A stretch of 64,000 bases of DNA from Cylicocyclus nassatus (taxonomy: Eukaryota; Nematoda; Chromadorea; Rhabditida; Strongylidae): assembly GCA_958299035.1 (NCBI GenBank), contig CATQJL010000001.1:24084653-24148652 (forward strand), read 5' to 3'. The notes beneath the pieces were generated by a model. The model worked only from the letters and a program-made list of their open reading frames with translations, did no database searches and had not been told where the DNA came from. Of the stretch, positions 1 to 13,440 are shown in pieces. The position numbers were made by a program, and so were the translations under genes. Positions within the stretch are counted from its first letter, which is position 1, and each line of letters starts with the position of its first letter.

Positions 1-806
1 TAGAAGGCTTTGATTGGGTTACTTGCTTTAGTCTATTTTACATAGATCGCATACAGTAGAATTTCTCGGTGTCTCACATGACCCGGATTTGCATGTGTCA
101 TAATATTACGGCTCACATTCGTAAGCTTAAAAAGATTTTCATGATGCAAATTAATAATGCTTAATGCAAAGTAATACGCCTTGAACTTGTAATCAATAAG
201 AAATTAACTGTCGGAAATGCTTTTCATTTCACTGGAAGACTGTGCTTTCATTTTACTTTCACTTACATTCCGTGACAATAGTTTCTAATCAGTTCCCAAC
301 CTGCATATCGAACGAGAGAGCCAAATAAATAAAAAGCAATATCCTTTGAAGTATTCCAATATTCCGTTTTGTTATCGCTAAGAGATAGCGTACTAAATTG
401 AGCATGAAAAGACTAAGTGGTCAAGTGGGACACCTTCCCCTTTTCAAATTGATTCCATTGCTTCAAAATCACGATTGCACACAGGGAAAAAATTTCGGAA
501 TTATAGCTTTCATAATGCATCGGAGAAGAAATGATAAATGCGTTGTAAAACATTGAATGCAAATATGTGGTTTTTGATATTTTTTTCAGGAATAATGACA
601 TAGCACAATATTTTGTTTCTGATTATGGCAGTTGTGAGATAAGAAAAATCAGCAGCTTGATTTCAAAGGAATATCTTTTAAAAATTTAGAAAAGTGGCGC
701 AAGGATTGAGTGCCGTAGTTTTGACAACACTATCTGAAATTCATAATTTTTGAGCAATTTTGTATTGAACCGCACCCCTTTGACAAAGCAGGTAGATAGT
801 ATACTG

Positions 807-1508
807 TCAGGTTGGCCCGAAAGTTTTTTCGCATCAATTTCAAAAATTCATAACTTTGATTATTCCAACCGATTTGACTGCTTTTATTTTTATGCGAAAA
901 AGCAGTTCGGCTCTTTATAAGGATATCTCAGCAGCTTGCCAATGGTCATCTGTTGCATAGGCAGGAGCTGTACAAAAAATTAGTCAAAATTCGAACTTTG
1001 TGTAGGGTCATGAAAAATCGGAAACTTGCAACAAAAATTGAAGGAATCTTCATTATAGGTTCTATTACCCACCCTTTCTGACTGCGCAAAGTTTGTGCTG
1101 GTTGAACGCCTCTATTAAAATTATAATTTTCGAGCAAACAGTACAAAAAGGCAATTTGATTTATTTTGACCTTTTTCTCGTAAATCATAACTTTTGATAA
1201 AGACTTCTAATCAGCACAGACTTGGCACGGTTAGAAAAAGCAGGTAATAGAACCTATAATGCCGACTGCTTCGATTTTTGTTGCAAGTTTCCGATTTCCT
1301 ATGACCCTACACAGAAAATTTGAATTTTAACTAATTTTCTTCTACAGCTCCTATCTACGCAACAGAACCATTAGTAAGCAGCTAAGATATCCTCATAAAG
1401 AGCGTGAGTTACTCTTTCATACAAAAATAGGGGCAGTCAAATTGGTTGGAAAAATCAGAAGTTATGAATTTTTGAATTTGTTGCGAAAGCACTTTTGGGC
1501 CAACTTAA
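807..1508. mobile_element. Mariner-like foldback MITE
   Basis: Ends CAGGTTGGCCCGAAAG and (reverse complement) AAGTTGGCCCAAAAG resemble mariner termini, and the long arms fold around a centre near 1160. No transposase ORF. Confidence 0.6.
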
Positions 1509-2091
1509 TAGTTGATTTATTTGAGAAATTGTGGAGCAGATAGTAGGTCATTATGAACTATGAACTTGTTGAAGCATGCTTACAAGGCGCCTTTCAGTGC
1601 TGCGCATTTTTATTGAGCTTCAATTTTGCATTTTCGGATCAAATTCAGCACTTACCAATTATGAAGAAACTATTGTCAAAATTGGTGGTGCGTGTCGTGC
1701 AGACTATTCACATTCAGCAAACACAACATAACTCATTTCAAAAAACTAGATTATTTTCTCCAAGATAGAAACTGGTGTGCATGCAAGAATATCTGTCAAC
1801 GGAATGGCTCTGCATAGGAGTTTCTAAACTCTTTCTGTTCTCTAGAAATCTTGTCTTCTTAACCTCCAATCCAATCCACTCATCTAGTTGGTGAGGTGTA
1901 TCCCATTAATTGTGACTGTCAATCGCGCAGTTGCCGCGCGGGACAAGCTGGCAACAATCGCATGCGCGGGGAACACGGTCAGCCAACCCGCAAAGCCATA
2001 GTGTTCCTTCTTTTGAAGATTTTTACAGTACTACATCAGTTGTTATTGTTTGGTGAATGTTTGGCCGTAAAACTTGTAAGAAAACGCAAGA

Positions 2092-5000
2092 TACAGTACC
2101 AACACTGCCGCCTTGGAATCCTACGATATAAACGCTATGTCGCGCCGGAAGTGCCGCATCGCGATAGCTCGCTTCAACTTCAACCAATCGAACTCTAGTT
2201 TGAATATCTGGAATCAGCACCTTCTGAACTATCTAAAAATGTTTTCAAAAATTCCGAAGTGTCATTATTAAAGATCTTTTTTTCGGACCTTCGGCGATAT
2301 AAACGCGTCGTCGCGTTGGTATCGCCACATCGCCATAACTTTCTTCAGATTGAATCTATCAAATTCTAGTTTGGATATTTGGAACTGGCGTCCCCTAAGC
2401 TAAACAAATAAACTTTTGAAAACTTTGAAAACTCGCTTTAAAGCTTTTTTGGCTCCATGCCAGCGGCGAACTAAACGCAAAGTCGCGCTGGATTTGCCGC
2501 ATTACTGTAACTCGGCTCAAAATCCTCCAACTAAAATTTTGATTAAATAATCGAAACCAGCGTCCTTTTATCTACTTAAGGGTTTGCACAAACTTTGCAG
2601 AATTTTCCGTCTTAGTGCTCTTTTACGTTATCGGACAATATAGACGGCGAAGTAAACGCCATTTCGCGTCGGAAAAGCCGAAATAGTGTAGCTTTCTTCA
2701 TGATTCCCCTATCAAATTTTGATTTTGATTTTCGAAACAAGCGAGTTTCAAGCTATCTGAAGGTATGCTGAAAGTTTGAAAAATCCCAAACTTTTTTTTC
2801 TAGATTTTTTTGGTCCCTCATAGTGCCCTAATTAGCCAGGCTGGCTCTGGCCTTAGCCAATGTGACCTCACCGTATTGATTTTTCATCAAAATCTCATCA
2901 ACTCGATGATAAAATTAGAAAGTGGAATGGATACAGAGACTTCAGAACCTTAATAGAATTTATTACGATTTTGAAGCCCGATCCCGTTCAAATTTCGCGT
3001 ATCTATTCGAAGAATTGTCTAAATTACTGGAAACTTCAAGATACTGTAAATGCCAGCAAATATAACTCAATCATTTTACTCTTATCCGAATGCTGACTAC
3101 TTTTTTTAGTAGATCAAAACTTGATCTCGTTCACTTTAAGTTGGAAAATGGAAAATTTGCAAAAACTTTGTCATATTTCTTCAAGTATTAGGCAACATCT
3201 GAAAAGTAAACTGGTGTAATTTTGTCAAAAATTGTATAGCCACCTGACTGCTTTATTGGCCATCTATCGATTTGTAATTATGGGATACGAAAACGGCTAT
3301 GATCTGGTTTACGGATTTACTGAAGTTTGTCCGATGAACGATAAATTGAGAATTCCAAACTTTTACCGCTAAGAGTTTGAAGCACTCGGAAACTGCGAAT
3401 TTCAATGATTTTCGACCAGCAGTGCTGAAAATCAGAGTAACTTAGAAAATCTAAGTAGGCACTGTGATTTTTCGACAATCGATCAGAAAAACTTGAAGCT
3501 TTAAAATGGATTGAAGTGCGGATTCGGAAGAACATTGCTAACTAGAATGTCGAAATGCATAACTTTTGCTGTAAAAATAAAATCCCAGATTTGGTTATCC
3601 GATCTCTAACTTCTAAGAAAAGTGTTGAAAATTTGCTGTTTTTTGAATTATGCTATAGAAAAGTCACAAAAATCAGAATTTATGGCTTTGCTAGATAAAA
3701 TGCTCATTCTCTGAAAATGAAATGGTAGAACCGAGTTGAGTTTGGCAGATCCTGATTATTTGGGTTTGTTGCGAGAATAGTGGTATGTTCTTGAAAACTT
3801 CAGAGGGACATATGGAACGAAAATGCTAAAAATACCCAAAAAACTCGGAATCCAAAATTTCGAACCGCTAAACGCTCATTTGCTCCCTAAAATCAGCGCT
3901 AAGTGATAAGCTGTTTTTGGAAGCCCCAAAAAAAGACTCAATCTTTGTAGCAAAATCATAATGAAGCAAATCCGTTGAGGAAGCGCAAAGTTATGAATTT
4001 CCATAAAAGAAACGACAGAAGTTCTGGGGCAGCGTAATGTAAACAAAAATAAAAGATTAAAGTTCTTGTTTAGAGAATTTTTTTTGGGAAGCGTTGATAT
4101 AGCTCGAAGGTTATTTTTCTCTGAGAGTATCCGAGTGAGTGCTTGAGGCAGCGAACAATCATGAGGCCAGCATCGTTTTCCCTTGAGCAACCCTTGCAAG
4201 AAATTAGGTCATAATTTCCGCAACGCATGATGGATAAGAGAAAATGATCTTAGCTGATGAACATTTTGTCTCCGGACATGACTGTCTTAAAAAAATCCAC
4301 AATCTTTTCTAATCTATCATTGCAAAAGTCGAAATTTTTGAGTGCTCAGCAGGCTCTCGTTTCAGAAGATTAAAAGAATTGCCAGCACTTCCGTTCAAAA
4401 TATGATAAATACAAAAACTCCGGATTTTAAGACCTTCACAATGAGATGGAGATTTGTGGTGTAAAGACTACTTTCAACAACTTTTATAGTTTTCTTTGAT
4501 TTTTGTAGAGTAAATGTATGATTATGAATCGTACAGCATTTTCGTTCCATATGTCCCTCTGAAGTTTTCAAGAACATACCACTATTCTCGCAACAAACCC
4601 AAATAATCAGGATCTGCCAAACTCGACTCGGTTCTACCATTTCATTTTCAGAGAATGAGCATTTTATCTAACAAGCATTTTATCTATCTAATTCTGATTT
4701 TTGTGACTATTCTATAGCATAATTCAAAAAACAGCAAATTTTCAACACTTTTCTTAGAAGTTAGAGATCGGATAACCAAATCTGGAATTTTATTTTTACA
4801 GCAAAAGTTATGCATTTCGACAGTCTAGTTAGCAATGTTCTTCCGAATCCGCACTTCAATCCATTTTAAAGCTTCAAGTTTTTCTGATCGATTGTCGAAA
4901 AATCACAGTGCCTACTTAGATTTTCTAAGTTACTCTGATTTTCAGCACTGCTGGTCGAAAATCGTTGAAATTCGCAGTTTCCGAGTGCTTCAAACTCTTA

Positions 5001-6278
5001 GCGGTAAAAGTTTGGAATTCTCAATTTATCGTTCATCGGACAAACTTCAGTAAATCCGTAAACCAGATCATAGCCGTTTTCGTATCCCATAATTACAAAT
5101 CGATAGATGGCCAATAAAGCAGTCAGGTGGCTATACAATTTTTGACAAAATTACACCAGTTTACTTTTCAGATGTTGCCTAATACTTGAAGAAATATGAC
5201 AAAGTTTTTGCAAATTTTCCATTTTCCAACTTAAAGTGAACGAGATCAAGTTTTGATCTACTAAGAAAAGTAGTCAGCATTCGGATAAGAGTAAAATGAT
5301 TGAGTTATATTTGCTGGCATTTACAGTATCTTGAAGTTTCCAGTAATTTAGACAATTCTTCGAATAGATACGCGAAATTTGAACGGGATCGGGTTTCAAA
5401 ATCGTAACAAATTCTATTAAGGTTCTGAAGTCTCTGTATCCATTCCACTTTCTAATTTTATTATCGAGTTGGTGAGATTTTGATGAAAAATCAATACGGT
5501 GAGGTCACATTGGCTAAGGCCAGAGCCAGCCTGGCTAATTAGGGCACTATGAGGGACCAAAAAAATCTAGAAAAAAAAGTTTGGGATTTTTCAAACTTTC
5601 AGCATACCTTCAGATAGCTTGAAACTCGCTTGTTTCGAAAATCAAAATCAAAATTTGATAGGGGAATCATGAAGAAAGCTACACTATTTCGGCTTTTCCG
5701 ACGCGAAATGGCGTTTACTTCGCCGTCTATATTGTCCGATAACGTAAAAGAGCACTAAGACGGAAAATTCTGCAAAGTTTGTGCAAATCCTTAAGTAGAT
5801 AAAAGGACGCTGGTTTCGATTATTCAATCAAAATTTTAGTTGGAGGATTTTGAGCCGAGTTACAGTAATGCGGCAAATCCAGCGCGACTTTGCGTTTAGT
5901 TCGCCGCTGGCATGGAGCCAAAAAAGCTTTAAAGCAAGTTTTCAAAGTTTTCAAAAGTTTATTTGTTTAGCTTAGGGGACGCCAGTTCCAAATATCCAAA
6001 CTAGAATTTGATAGATTCAATCTGAAGAAAGTTATGGCGATGTGGCGATACCAACGCGACGACGCGTTTATATCGCCGAAGGTCCGAAAAAAAGATCTTT
6101 AATAATGACACTTCGGAATTTTTGAAAACATTTTTAGATAGATCAGAAGGTGCTGATTCCAGATATTCAAACTAGAGTTCGATTGGTTGAAGTTGAAGCG
6201 AGCTATCGCGATGCGGCACTTCCGGCGCGACATAGCGTTTATATCGTAGGATTCCAAGGCGGCAGTGTTGGTACTGTA
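2092..6278. repeat. Giant inverted repeat, ~1.74-kb arms
   Basis: Left arm 2092-3827 and right arm 4535-6278 are near-identical reverse complements, separated by a 707-bp unique loop (3828-4534). Matching ORFs on opposite strands in the arms (a 72-aa ORF at 3317-3535 and 4835-5053, a shared ~42-aa start at 2220 and 6150) are by-products of this symmetry. No transposase or terminal target duplication is evident. Confidence 0.92.
2100..2840. repeat. Degenerate ~170-181-bp tandem units in left arm
   Basis: Four diverged units each open with a CG-rich block of the form GGCGAnnTAAACGC-n-TCGCGC, at about 2124, 2295, 2467 and 2648. Each is followed by an AT-rich stretch containing ATCAAATT. The mirror copies lie at about 5545-6270. 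Confidence 0.7.
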
Positions 6279-7915
6279 GTGAAAGAAAATATGGAATTTA
6301 CCATGTTTCTGATCAGGAGATGTAAACGTTTTGTTCACTATGATAACTTGACCCCTAAATATTTCCTTTGGGACTTTTCTCTGGCCCTGCTGCCTCTCGC
6401 TCGGTTACTGTAACGCCGTGTCGCGCAGTTTCTAGTTGACACCCACAAGTAATGAGCGCCCCCTAGTTGGTGTCGATTTCTGAAGGCATGAAATCTTGCA
6501 TTCCAGCACTTGTATTCCCTTGTCGATGCCTGACGCAATAGAATTTTCTCCTTTCGTATCAGTGCTCGCTTACTTCTTGTGCAGCTAGAAAGCATGAAAG
6601 TCAAATCACGGTTCAAATGTTGCTTTCAAATATTGGTGTGGTAAAGATTGAAACTATTTTTCGAAGATCTAGCAGGAATACTGTTTGGCTTCAATCGTAC
6701 GGACTGCTTCAAGCGTTAAGTTGGAAATTAACAATACTATTCAGTTCATGAAATGGTGGTAAAGGCTCTATATTGGTTCGTTTCGAAAGTAATTTGCTTT
6801 CTTTTCAAGCGAGCGTAGCATCACGCACTTGAAGGTTCCCGAGAAATCTTAGTCGCATTTGTTACAACTTCTCATCCTTTTTCTAAATGTTTACGAATGC
6901 AATGCAATTTACGCAACGAGCTCCTAGAAGTATTCTAACGACTCCGACCTGTGGTTTTTGCCATGATTAACTTTCAGTATTTTCTTAAAGTTCTTGTACC
7001 AAATCTAAAGGATTCAAATAACGGATAAATAGAGCAAGCTCTAACGAACACAAAAATTTTAGGTAGAATTTTATTTGATTATACCAGTTTCTGTAATTGG
7101 TCCACTCAAATCTGGTAGGACATTGACCGGTAAGTACTAAATGTTTTCTGTTTCTGTTTTCTGTTTTTTTGTTTATAAAGTCTGCGAAGAAAAACTATCA
7201 CAATGACGTCATCACAATCTATGTTTTGAGCGCATCCTGCATGGAAAAAATTCGTAATGTGATATTTCCATTAATCGAACGCTCATTTGCGTGGTAAAAA
7301 ACAATGTTGTATCAAAATCTAATTTGGAATTCTCAAGTTTCGAAGATCTTGCTTAAATACAGTAATTTCAGTAAAAATTCCATTGAAATGACGAGATGTA
7401 AAACGAAGGAACGTATAGCTTTGTATCGTGTAGGGTTTGCTCCATCCATCCGTTTTCTGGACTTCTGAAGAAAGGAAAATTGCCTTCGGAGCTATCTAAT
7501 ATATTCCGTTTTGGCCATTATGAAATCTCTTGAAAAAAGAAATGACAACAACCGTGAAGAACTGATATTGCAGAAGTTAGTTAGAATGTTTGCTGCAAGT
7601 CTAAAATAGCCTCACTTATTTTTGCCATGTTTACCTCTCACCTAAAATTATCTCACATCTAGTTCTTCAACTGTTGGAAAGTAAACTTATAAGCAAACAA
7701 TACTAAAATCAATATTTTATCAGTAGGCTTTCACAAGAGGTTTCGAACGTTACCAACGGTGTCCGATGTCCAAACTAGGATTGCAACTGTGTTTTGAATC
7801 GAGTGAGTTTATTTGCTTATTCAACCGCTTTTGCTCATGTTAAACCTATGTTTGCAGTAATCGATCCGATTGAACAGCAATTCGAAGCCGCAATTAGGAA
7901 AAATACTCTATTATA

Positions 7916-8413
7916 TTAGGTTGTTACATAAGTTTTGTTACACTTTCTTCGCCTTCCTCTGGAAAACTCTAGAAAATTCGGCAAGACCTCATATCCGGCA
8001 TATATGGGGAAGGGATAAAGGGCTATCTGCTGGTACCACTGCCTTCACCACATGACTTACAGTGAATAAAGGCAACACTATAGGGGCACCCCAACCTTCA
8101 TTTTTTTTTTGTTTCCTAAAAATTCTCTTATTCTTCTTTTCCACGTTTTTAGATTTTTTATGGACTTTGGGGAGCATTGCTGGTAATACTGAAGCAGTTT
8201 GGAAGTTCAAACTTTTCATCAACCAAAAATGGAAATTTGCCAGAAATAATTCGAAAAAATTTTAAAAAAATCCAAAATTTGATTTTTCATGTGTGGCATG
8301 TATATATCAAAAATCTGCAACATTACACATAGTTTGGAGGCAAGGAAAAATCATTTGAGAAAGCTATGGGCATTTTTTCAGTCGAGTGTAACAAAACTTA
8401 TGTAACAACCTAA
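7916..8413. mobile_element. Mariner-type MITE with 29-bp perfect TIRs
   Basis: Ends TTAGGTTGTTACATAAG on both sides, flanked by TA. The insertion splits the exon-3-like segment of serpin relic A; relic B is uninterrupted there. No transposase. Confidence 0.88.
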
Positions 8414-8584
8414 TACTGTAGTACAAGGCCTCACTTTCAATGAGAGCGGCTGTCCTTGTGGTGAGATAATGCGATAAAATACAAAGTTTGATAGAAATGT
8501 TTGTTTGAAAACTGGAACTACATATAGACAAGTTTATAACACTGCTACAGGAGGAAAAATACAAAGTATGGTCAGCGATTGGAT

Positions 8585-8991
8585 ACTCAGAGAATCACCG
8601 GGGTAGGCGAACATGAATATGCAAAGTTGTTGAGGGCGCACGGTCCTTTGTGAAGAACAGCACAACCCATAAGTACATTCTATTGAAGGAAGTATATTGC
8701 ACTTGGGAAACAAATTGCGAGGACACCTTTTCCACTTGGAGTGCTACCTTTTCTAAGCGTACGCCCGAAACTGCGTGAAGAGTCAAAGCGCTTGCCAATA
8801 TTTGGCCCCCGCTCTCCGAAAAAAATTATTTAAAGAGCGTCGCAGAAAATTCTGTGTTGCTGCCCGCTGGCAGCACATGCGATGGTGAAGAAAGTACCGC
8901 TCGCTGAAGTTTTGCCCACGTCCCAAAATTTGGCTGACCACTTGCACGGAACGCGAGCTCGCACTCCGCCTGCCCCGGCAATTATCTGAGT
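8585..8991. mobile_element. MITE with ~25-bp TIRs in serpin relic A
   Basis: ACTCAGAGAATCACCGGGG and, at the other end inverted, ACTCAGATAATTGCCGGGG. It lies between the helix-F and s3A pieces of relic A; relic B lacks it. Confidence 0.65.
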
Positions 8992-9895
8992 GTTTACTAG
9001 TGAGCGTGCATATGCTGTTCTCCATTTACGTATTTACAACTTAGGCGATTTCACTCGTAGTCAACATATTGCTCACATTTGCGTTGGTAGAAGCAGGAAA
9101 AAGTGGTTTCACAATTTTCCATTTATAGTGTTCACTTGTACATTCCATGATGCATTTTCGTGCCGAAGTCAATTGTTGCCCGGCTCCATTACTGAACAAT
9201 TTGACTGTTTAAAAATAGATTTATACACAAGCACGTTGAGTGCCGCTTGTTTGCGGAAAACGATGATTTGCATGTTCCAACGCTTTTTTATAGAGACAGC
9301 ACTTATGAGTATATTGCTTGCAAACAAACGGTAATATGTCGCAAATGCTTCATGAGCTTATGAAATCTTCTTCTTAAAGTTAGCTCATGAGACGGGAGCA
9401 GCACTACGAAAACTGTTGAGCCAAGTTACAATGGAGCTGTTAGAACAACATTACAAATTCCTTCGCAGATTTCCATTTTGAAAATTGAAATTGAAACGAT
9501 GTAGGCTAAAAAACCTTAATCTAGATAAGCGTTACTCTAGTGGTCACTAACAACGATGATTTGAGCGTTGTTACGAAGCGACCTCTTGAGGTATCCGAAG
9601 CTGTGTATAAAGCATTGATCGAGGCGTGTAAAAACATAAAAGGTATCTGCTTTGAGGGTGATTATCTGTAAGATTATAGATTTGCGCATTTGAGAGCAAT
9701 AACTGTTCTCCTAAGTTCTGCAGGGTAGAAGACGTGAAAATGTTACGTTGACACATTACATGTTAGAAGACTCCGAATGATCATGGTTCAGTTTGATTTA
9801 AATGGAAGAAAATTTTGAGGCAACCTGGCACGTTTCGGCTTTGTCATCAATCCAACATTTAATACTTTGCTTGTCATTTAACACATCGATGACCG

Positions 9896-9962
9896 CTTGA
9901 CACACATGGTGTGTCAAGCAATGACTACCGCGTGGGACCGCTTGACACACCATGTGTGTCAA
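9896..9962. repeat. Two short hairpins in inverted arrangement
   Basis: TTGACACACATGGTGTGTCAA and its inverted near-copy lie about 20 bp apart. Each is itself palindromic. Confidence 0.6.
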
Positions 9963-11313
9963 AGCTCAAATTTTGTTAGAATGACTACTATTCTGAGATA
10001 AACTCATTCCATGAGCTTTCTTTTGCAATCTAGGGATGACCTCTGCCTTATCTGTCAGCCTCTCATATTTACTGTAAGTGCACTGTAGATGGCAGTATGC
10101 GTAATCATAGTTGAAGAATGTGGGCTTCTCCGTAAAAGGCCTTGGTCCCAGAAGGCAGACAACTGAAAATCTGCGTCGTCAATGTGTTAATTGTCACCCC
10201 TATTTTAGCGCTCAATAACAAATAAAATTTTTTGCAGTCTGCGTTGCTCTCGTAAGCGCGTTCTCTGATCATTCTCTACCCTTAATTCGGTTACGAAGCT
10301 CCGCCCTTCCAGCCATTCCAGTTTAATCAAAGGTTACAAGCAAAAGGCAACCATTTTTTCTTGAACAATTAATTCGAGCTTTGAGTAGGAGTAATGAGCG
10401 TTCATTCCTCGGACATAGAACGGCTGCACACGTTTGGCTAGCACTTTAGTGACGTTTGACGCAATCTTGTTTTGCTGAATTCAACTGCTCAATAAAGATC
10501 AATAGAAGAACAACTAAGTTTTAGCACTTGGTGGCCGTGAGGTATCCATTCGACCAGAGCATAAAAGGACAACTCAATTACGCTTCCGCGTTCTTTAAAG
10601 GTCAAACCTCTAACGGTCATCAAAAAATTTCAAGAACCTAACCTAAAATGGCTGCTCAACGTAAGCTTCTAGGACGGAAATGCCAATTATCATGCCACAT
10701 GCTTGCATGTAAGAATCGTAATCAGAAGAGAAAGGAAAGAAAGAATGCTAGAAAAGGGAACAAGCGATATGACACTTGAAAGCTACCAACATGCCCACTA
10801 ACTCAGCATTATGATATTGAAGCTTCTTACTTCATGACTTGAAAGAATGTATAATAGGCTTGCGTACGCCTAATGTGTAATGTAATGTTTATCCTCTACT
10901 TTCAACTTTCTACCTTTTTTTCAACAATTTTTAAGGCCGCCTATCCAGCGCATAACCTTTTGCCTAGTAAAACAGTCGATCCTCTTTCGCCGTTTAGCGT
11001 CTAGAAAGGCTTAATGATTGATTCTAGCCTTTCCATTACTTTATTTTTTTTGTCCTAAAAGTGCTCATACTTCTTTTCTAAAGAGGCTCTGCAGATATGC
11101 AAAGCAGATTTGGAATCAACGCTAGAGGCTTTCACTACCGGTTTGCAGCTTGTGGTAACTGGCCACTTCGACTCCGTGACCGTCTTTTGTTAGAATAATG
11201 AGCGCAACAATCTAGACAACGTCCCAGAAAACGGTAACCATAATGCGGAGGTAAAAATTCAAAGGACGCACCAAAAACTAGGGTTTTGACGCGCATTTTG
11301 ACTTGGTAAGAAC

Positions 11314-12797
11314 AGCGCCATCTAAATTTACTTAACCGGGGGCGCGGGCGGTCGCGCGCGTGCCATCACTGCGTGCCGGGACCAAGGGTTCGGCTTTCCT
11401 CTCAGATGTTTGAGGAGCTGTTGCGATGTATAGATGATTTTCGCTTCAATACGGTGATTATTTGGTGCTCAGTAGTTTTACTGCTATTGGTACAAATCTT
11501 TTTCAGGTAGAGATGGATGGGAAAACTGCACAAAACACATCGAAACTACCAAAAATAGGTCACTTTCTTCATTCAAAGATCAAAACCTTGCCCAAAACAG
11601 GATCGGCACCGCATTTGTGACCGTTTTCGTTGAATGTGCCCACTAATTCACAGAAATGGAAGTCACTGTTGGAATCTTCTAGTGTTCTGAAACAGGAGCT
11701 ACGAAAAACTCATCGTGTAATCCAACCTCTTTTGTATACCAAGTTTCGTCAAAACATGTTCCATTGCATGATGGAAACTAATAAAAAAAAAAGGATTCTG
11801 GGCCATCTAGTATCTACCCTCAGACTCTCCTTGAACTTTGGCCTTCACAGGACCAACTCTTAAGTACGTGTGAATACTTATCATTCTTTGTAGATTTGAA
11901 GATTCTGGGATAACTATAACATAGTTGATTCCTGGCTACCTCGTCTTGGATGACTGACTATTTGACTTAGAAAGACAAATTATCTTGCCACATAACATGA
12001 TGTTTTCAAGTCTCCTATCCCGTGTTCTGCACAGCGATAGATTTATTTTACTACAATGAATGATATGTCCACGATATACTTGAGATTGAGTGACGAGATT
12101 ATTTTGGATATGGTCAATTTTGAGAGCATGCAAGATTAGCTTTATAAATAGTGCTGCATCCGAGAGAATAGAAAGAAGTGAACAAACTCCACATACCTAA
12201 ACTTTTCGAAAAACATTGAGGGTTAAGTAGTATCAAGCAGAAACACGGCAATATCGCGTATGATCATCATACTTTCGCGAATATATTAGCTTGTCTCTAG
12301 CAAGTTCATGGCTAGATTATACTTGTGATTGATTTAAAGCATCTTAACTGGGATAACGATATGAGGAATGTAAATGCATACGTATACCTCATTGGGAAGG
12401 AAGCTTACAACATTTCTATCACTTCCACCACCTGTGCAATCTTATAGGCCGTCCGCGCTGCGCACGGAGAGCAACGCTGTTGCGTACATTGAAGGCAGTA
12501 CACGACTGGAAGAAGCGCAGAGAAAAACAGGCGGCGAGAGTGCACGAGGAAAGAGGAGTGACGCGCAATACACACCTTGCGCACTCTCCGCGCCCTGCGC
12601 GGACGGCCTATACATCAGTTGTTAAGCGGCCACGCCTATAACCTAGACAAATAGCGAAGGCGCACCTTCTTTACATTGCAACAGTCTCTCAGCTTCTCAT
12701 CATCAAAGCTAGCAGCAGTCGACCGTGTGGTCCCGGCGCGCAGTGAGCACGCGCGCGACCGCCCGCGCAGCCGGTTAAGTAGATTTAGATGGCGCCA
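11314..12797. mobile_element. ~1.5-kb long-TIR DNA element
   Basis: Terminal arms of about 75-85 bp (11314-11396 and 12722-12797) share GCGCCATCTAAAT, CTTAACCGG and a very GC-rich core GCGGGCGGTCGCGCGCGTGC. The interior is AT-rich with a nested MITE at 12443-12612. No transposase ORF. Confidence 0.75.
12443..12612. mobile_element. MITE nested in the 11314-12797 element
   Basis: Perfect 16-bp TIRs TATAGGCCGTCCGCGC at both ends, 170 bp overall, GC-rich interior. Confidence 0.75.
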
Positions 12798-13440
12798 TTT
12801 CGTAGCTGTGTGCTACAGCTATAATCAGCTTGTCAGATAAGTTCCATACTCAAATTTCTGTGCTTTCTTATAAGACAGGAGCTAGAACTTAGTTTCTAAT
12901 AGTGTCCAAAAGTATCTATGTTGTAGACGGTGCACACCGGTGTTGAAACTACGGTTTTTCTCTTTGATATCAAAGCAAGGAAGTTGCGACGTCGCACACG
13001 TCGTTCGCGTTGCCGCACTTTATTGCAACTCTTGCTCGATTTGTGCTCATATCTCCCAAACAAATATCGGGGGCACAACTCTACAGAGCCATTTGAAACG
13101 TAGAAACTTAGGCCTTTGACTTGATAACCTTGGACTAAAAGAAAACCACAGTAAACGTTAAAAAGATCCCTTAAAGCCGCGTGCTGCACCATGTGCAGCA
13201 CCGGTTCGAAACGTGTTAATACAGCGTTTTTATCCACAAGAGTTTCTTTTGTTTTTACTGACTGTTTTGCGTCTTTTTTCTTCTCTGGTTCTATATAAAC
13301 ATTTAATTTTTCTGAGGGACAGATAATCATAATCAGATAACAACCTTCACTTTTGAGACCCTTTATACTCTTTTCTCTAAACTTTTTCTGCCCCAGATTC
13401 TTTATAGAAATTGCGCGAAAGGTTTTGTTTTTTCTTATCA

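Larger units (their letters stand above)
7556..9662 (+). pseudogene. Ancient serpin relic A
   Basis: Short serpin-like pieces occur in family order on one strand but with stops and frame changes between them. They are: an exon-1-like stretch with ASLIFAMF (about 7560-7640); an exon-2-like LSQEVSNVTNG then VQTRIATVF (about 7728-7800); an exon-3-like IDPIEQQFEAAIRK (about 7860-7905); helix-F-like NTATGGKIQSMVSD (about 8535-8580); an s3A-like VLHLRIY (about 9010-9040); RLFAENDDLHVPTLF (about 9240-9290); TALMSILLANKR (9297-9332); ISILKIEIET (about 9470-9500); and PLEVSEAVYKALIEA (about 9580-9625). Two MITEs interrupt the coding relic at 7916 and 8585. No RCL exon was found. The relic at 39833 has the same pieces, so the two share an ancestor that is distinct from the intact gene. 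Confidence 0.65.
7500..10215 (+). repeat. Old segmental duplication, copy 1 (pairs with 39790-41975)
   Basis: Colinear similarity with 39790-41975 across serpin-like pieces and flanks, ending near a shared GTCACCC-n-TATTTTAG string (about 10194 and 41949). Confidence 0.65.

Noticed and set aside
2023..6413. Identical ORFs in opposite orientation (for example 72 aa at 3317 and 4835)
   Set aside because: They are produced by the inverted-repeat arms, not by two genes.
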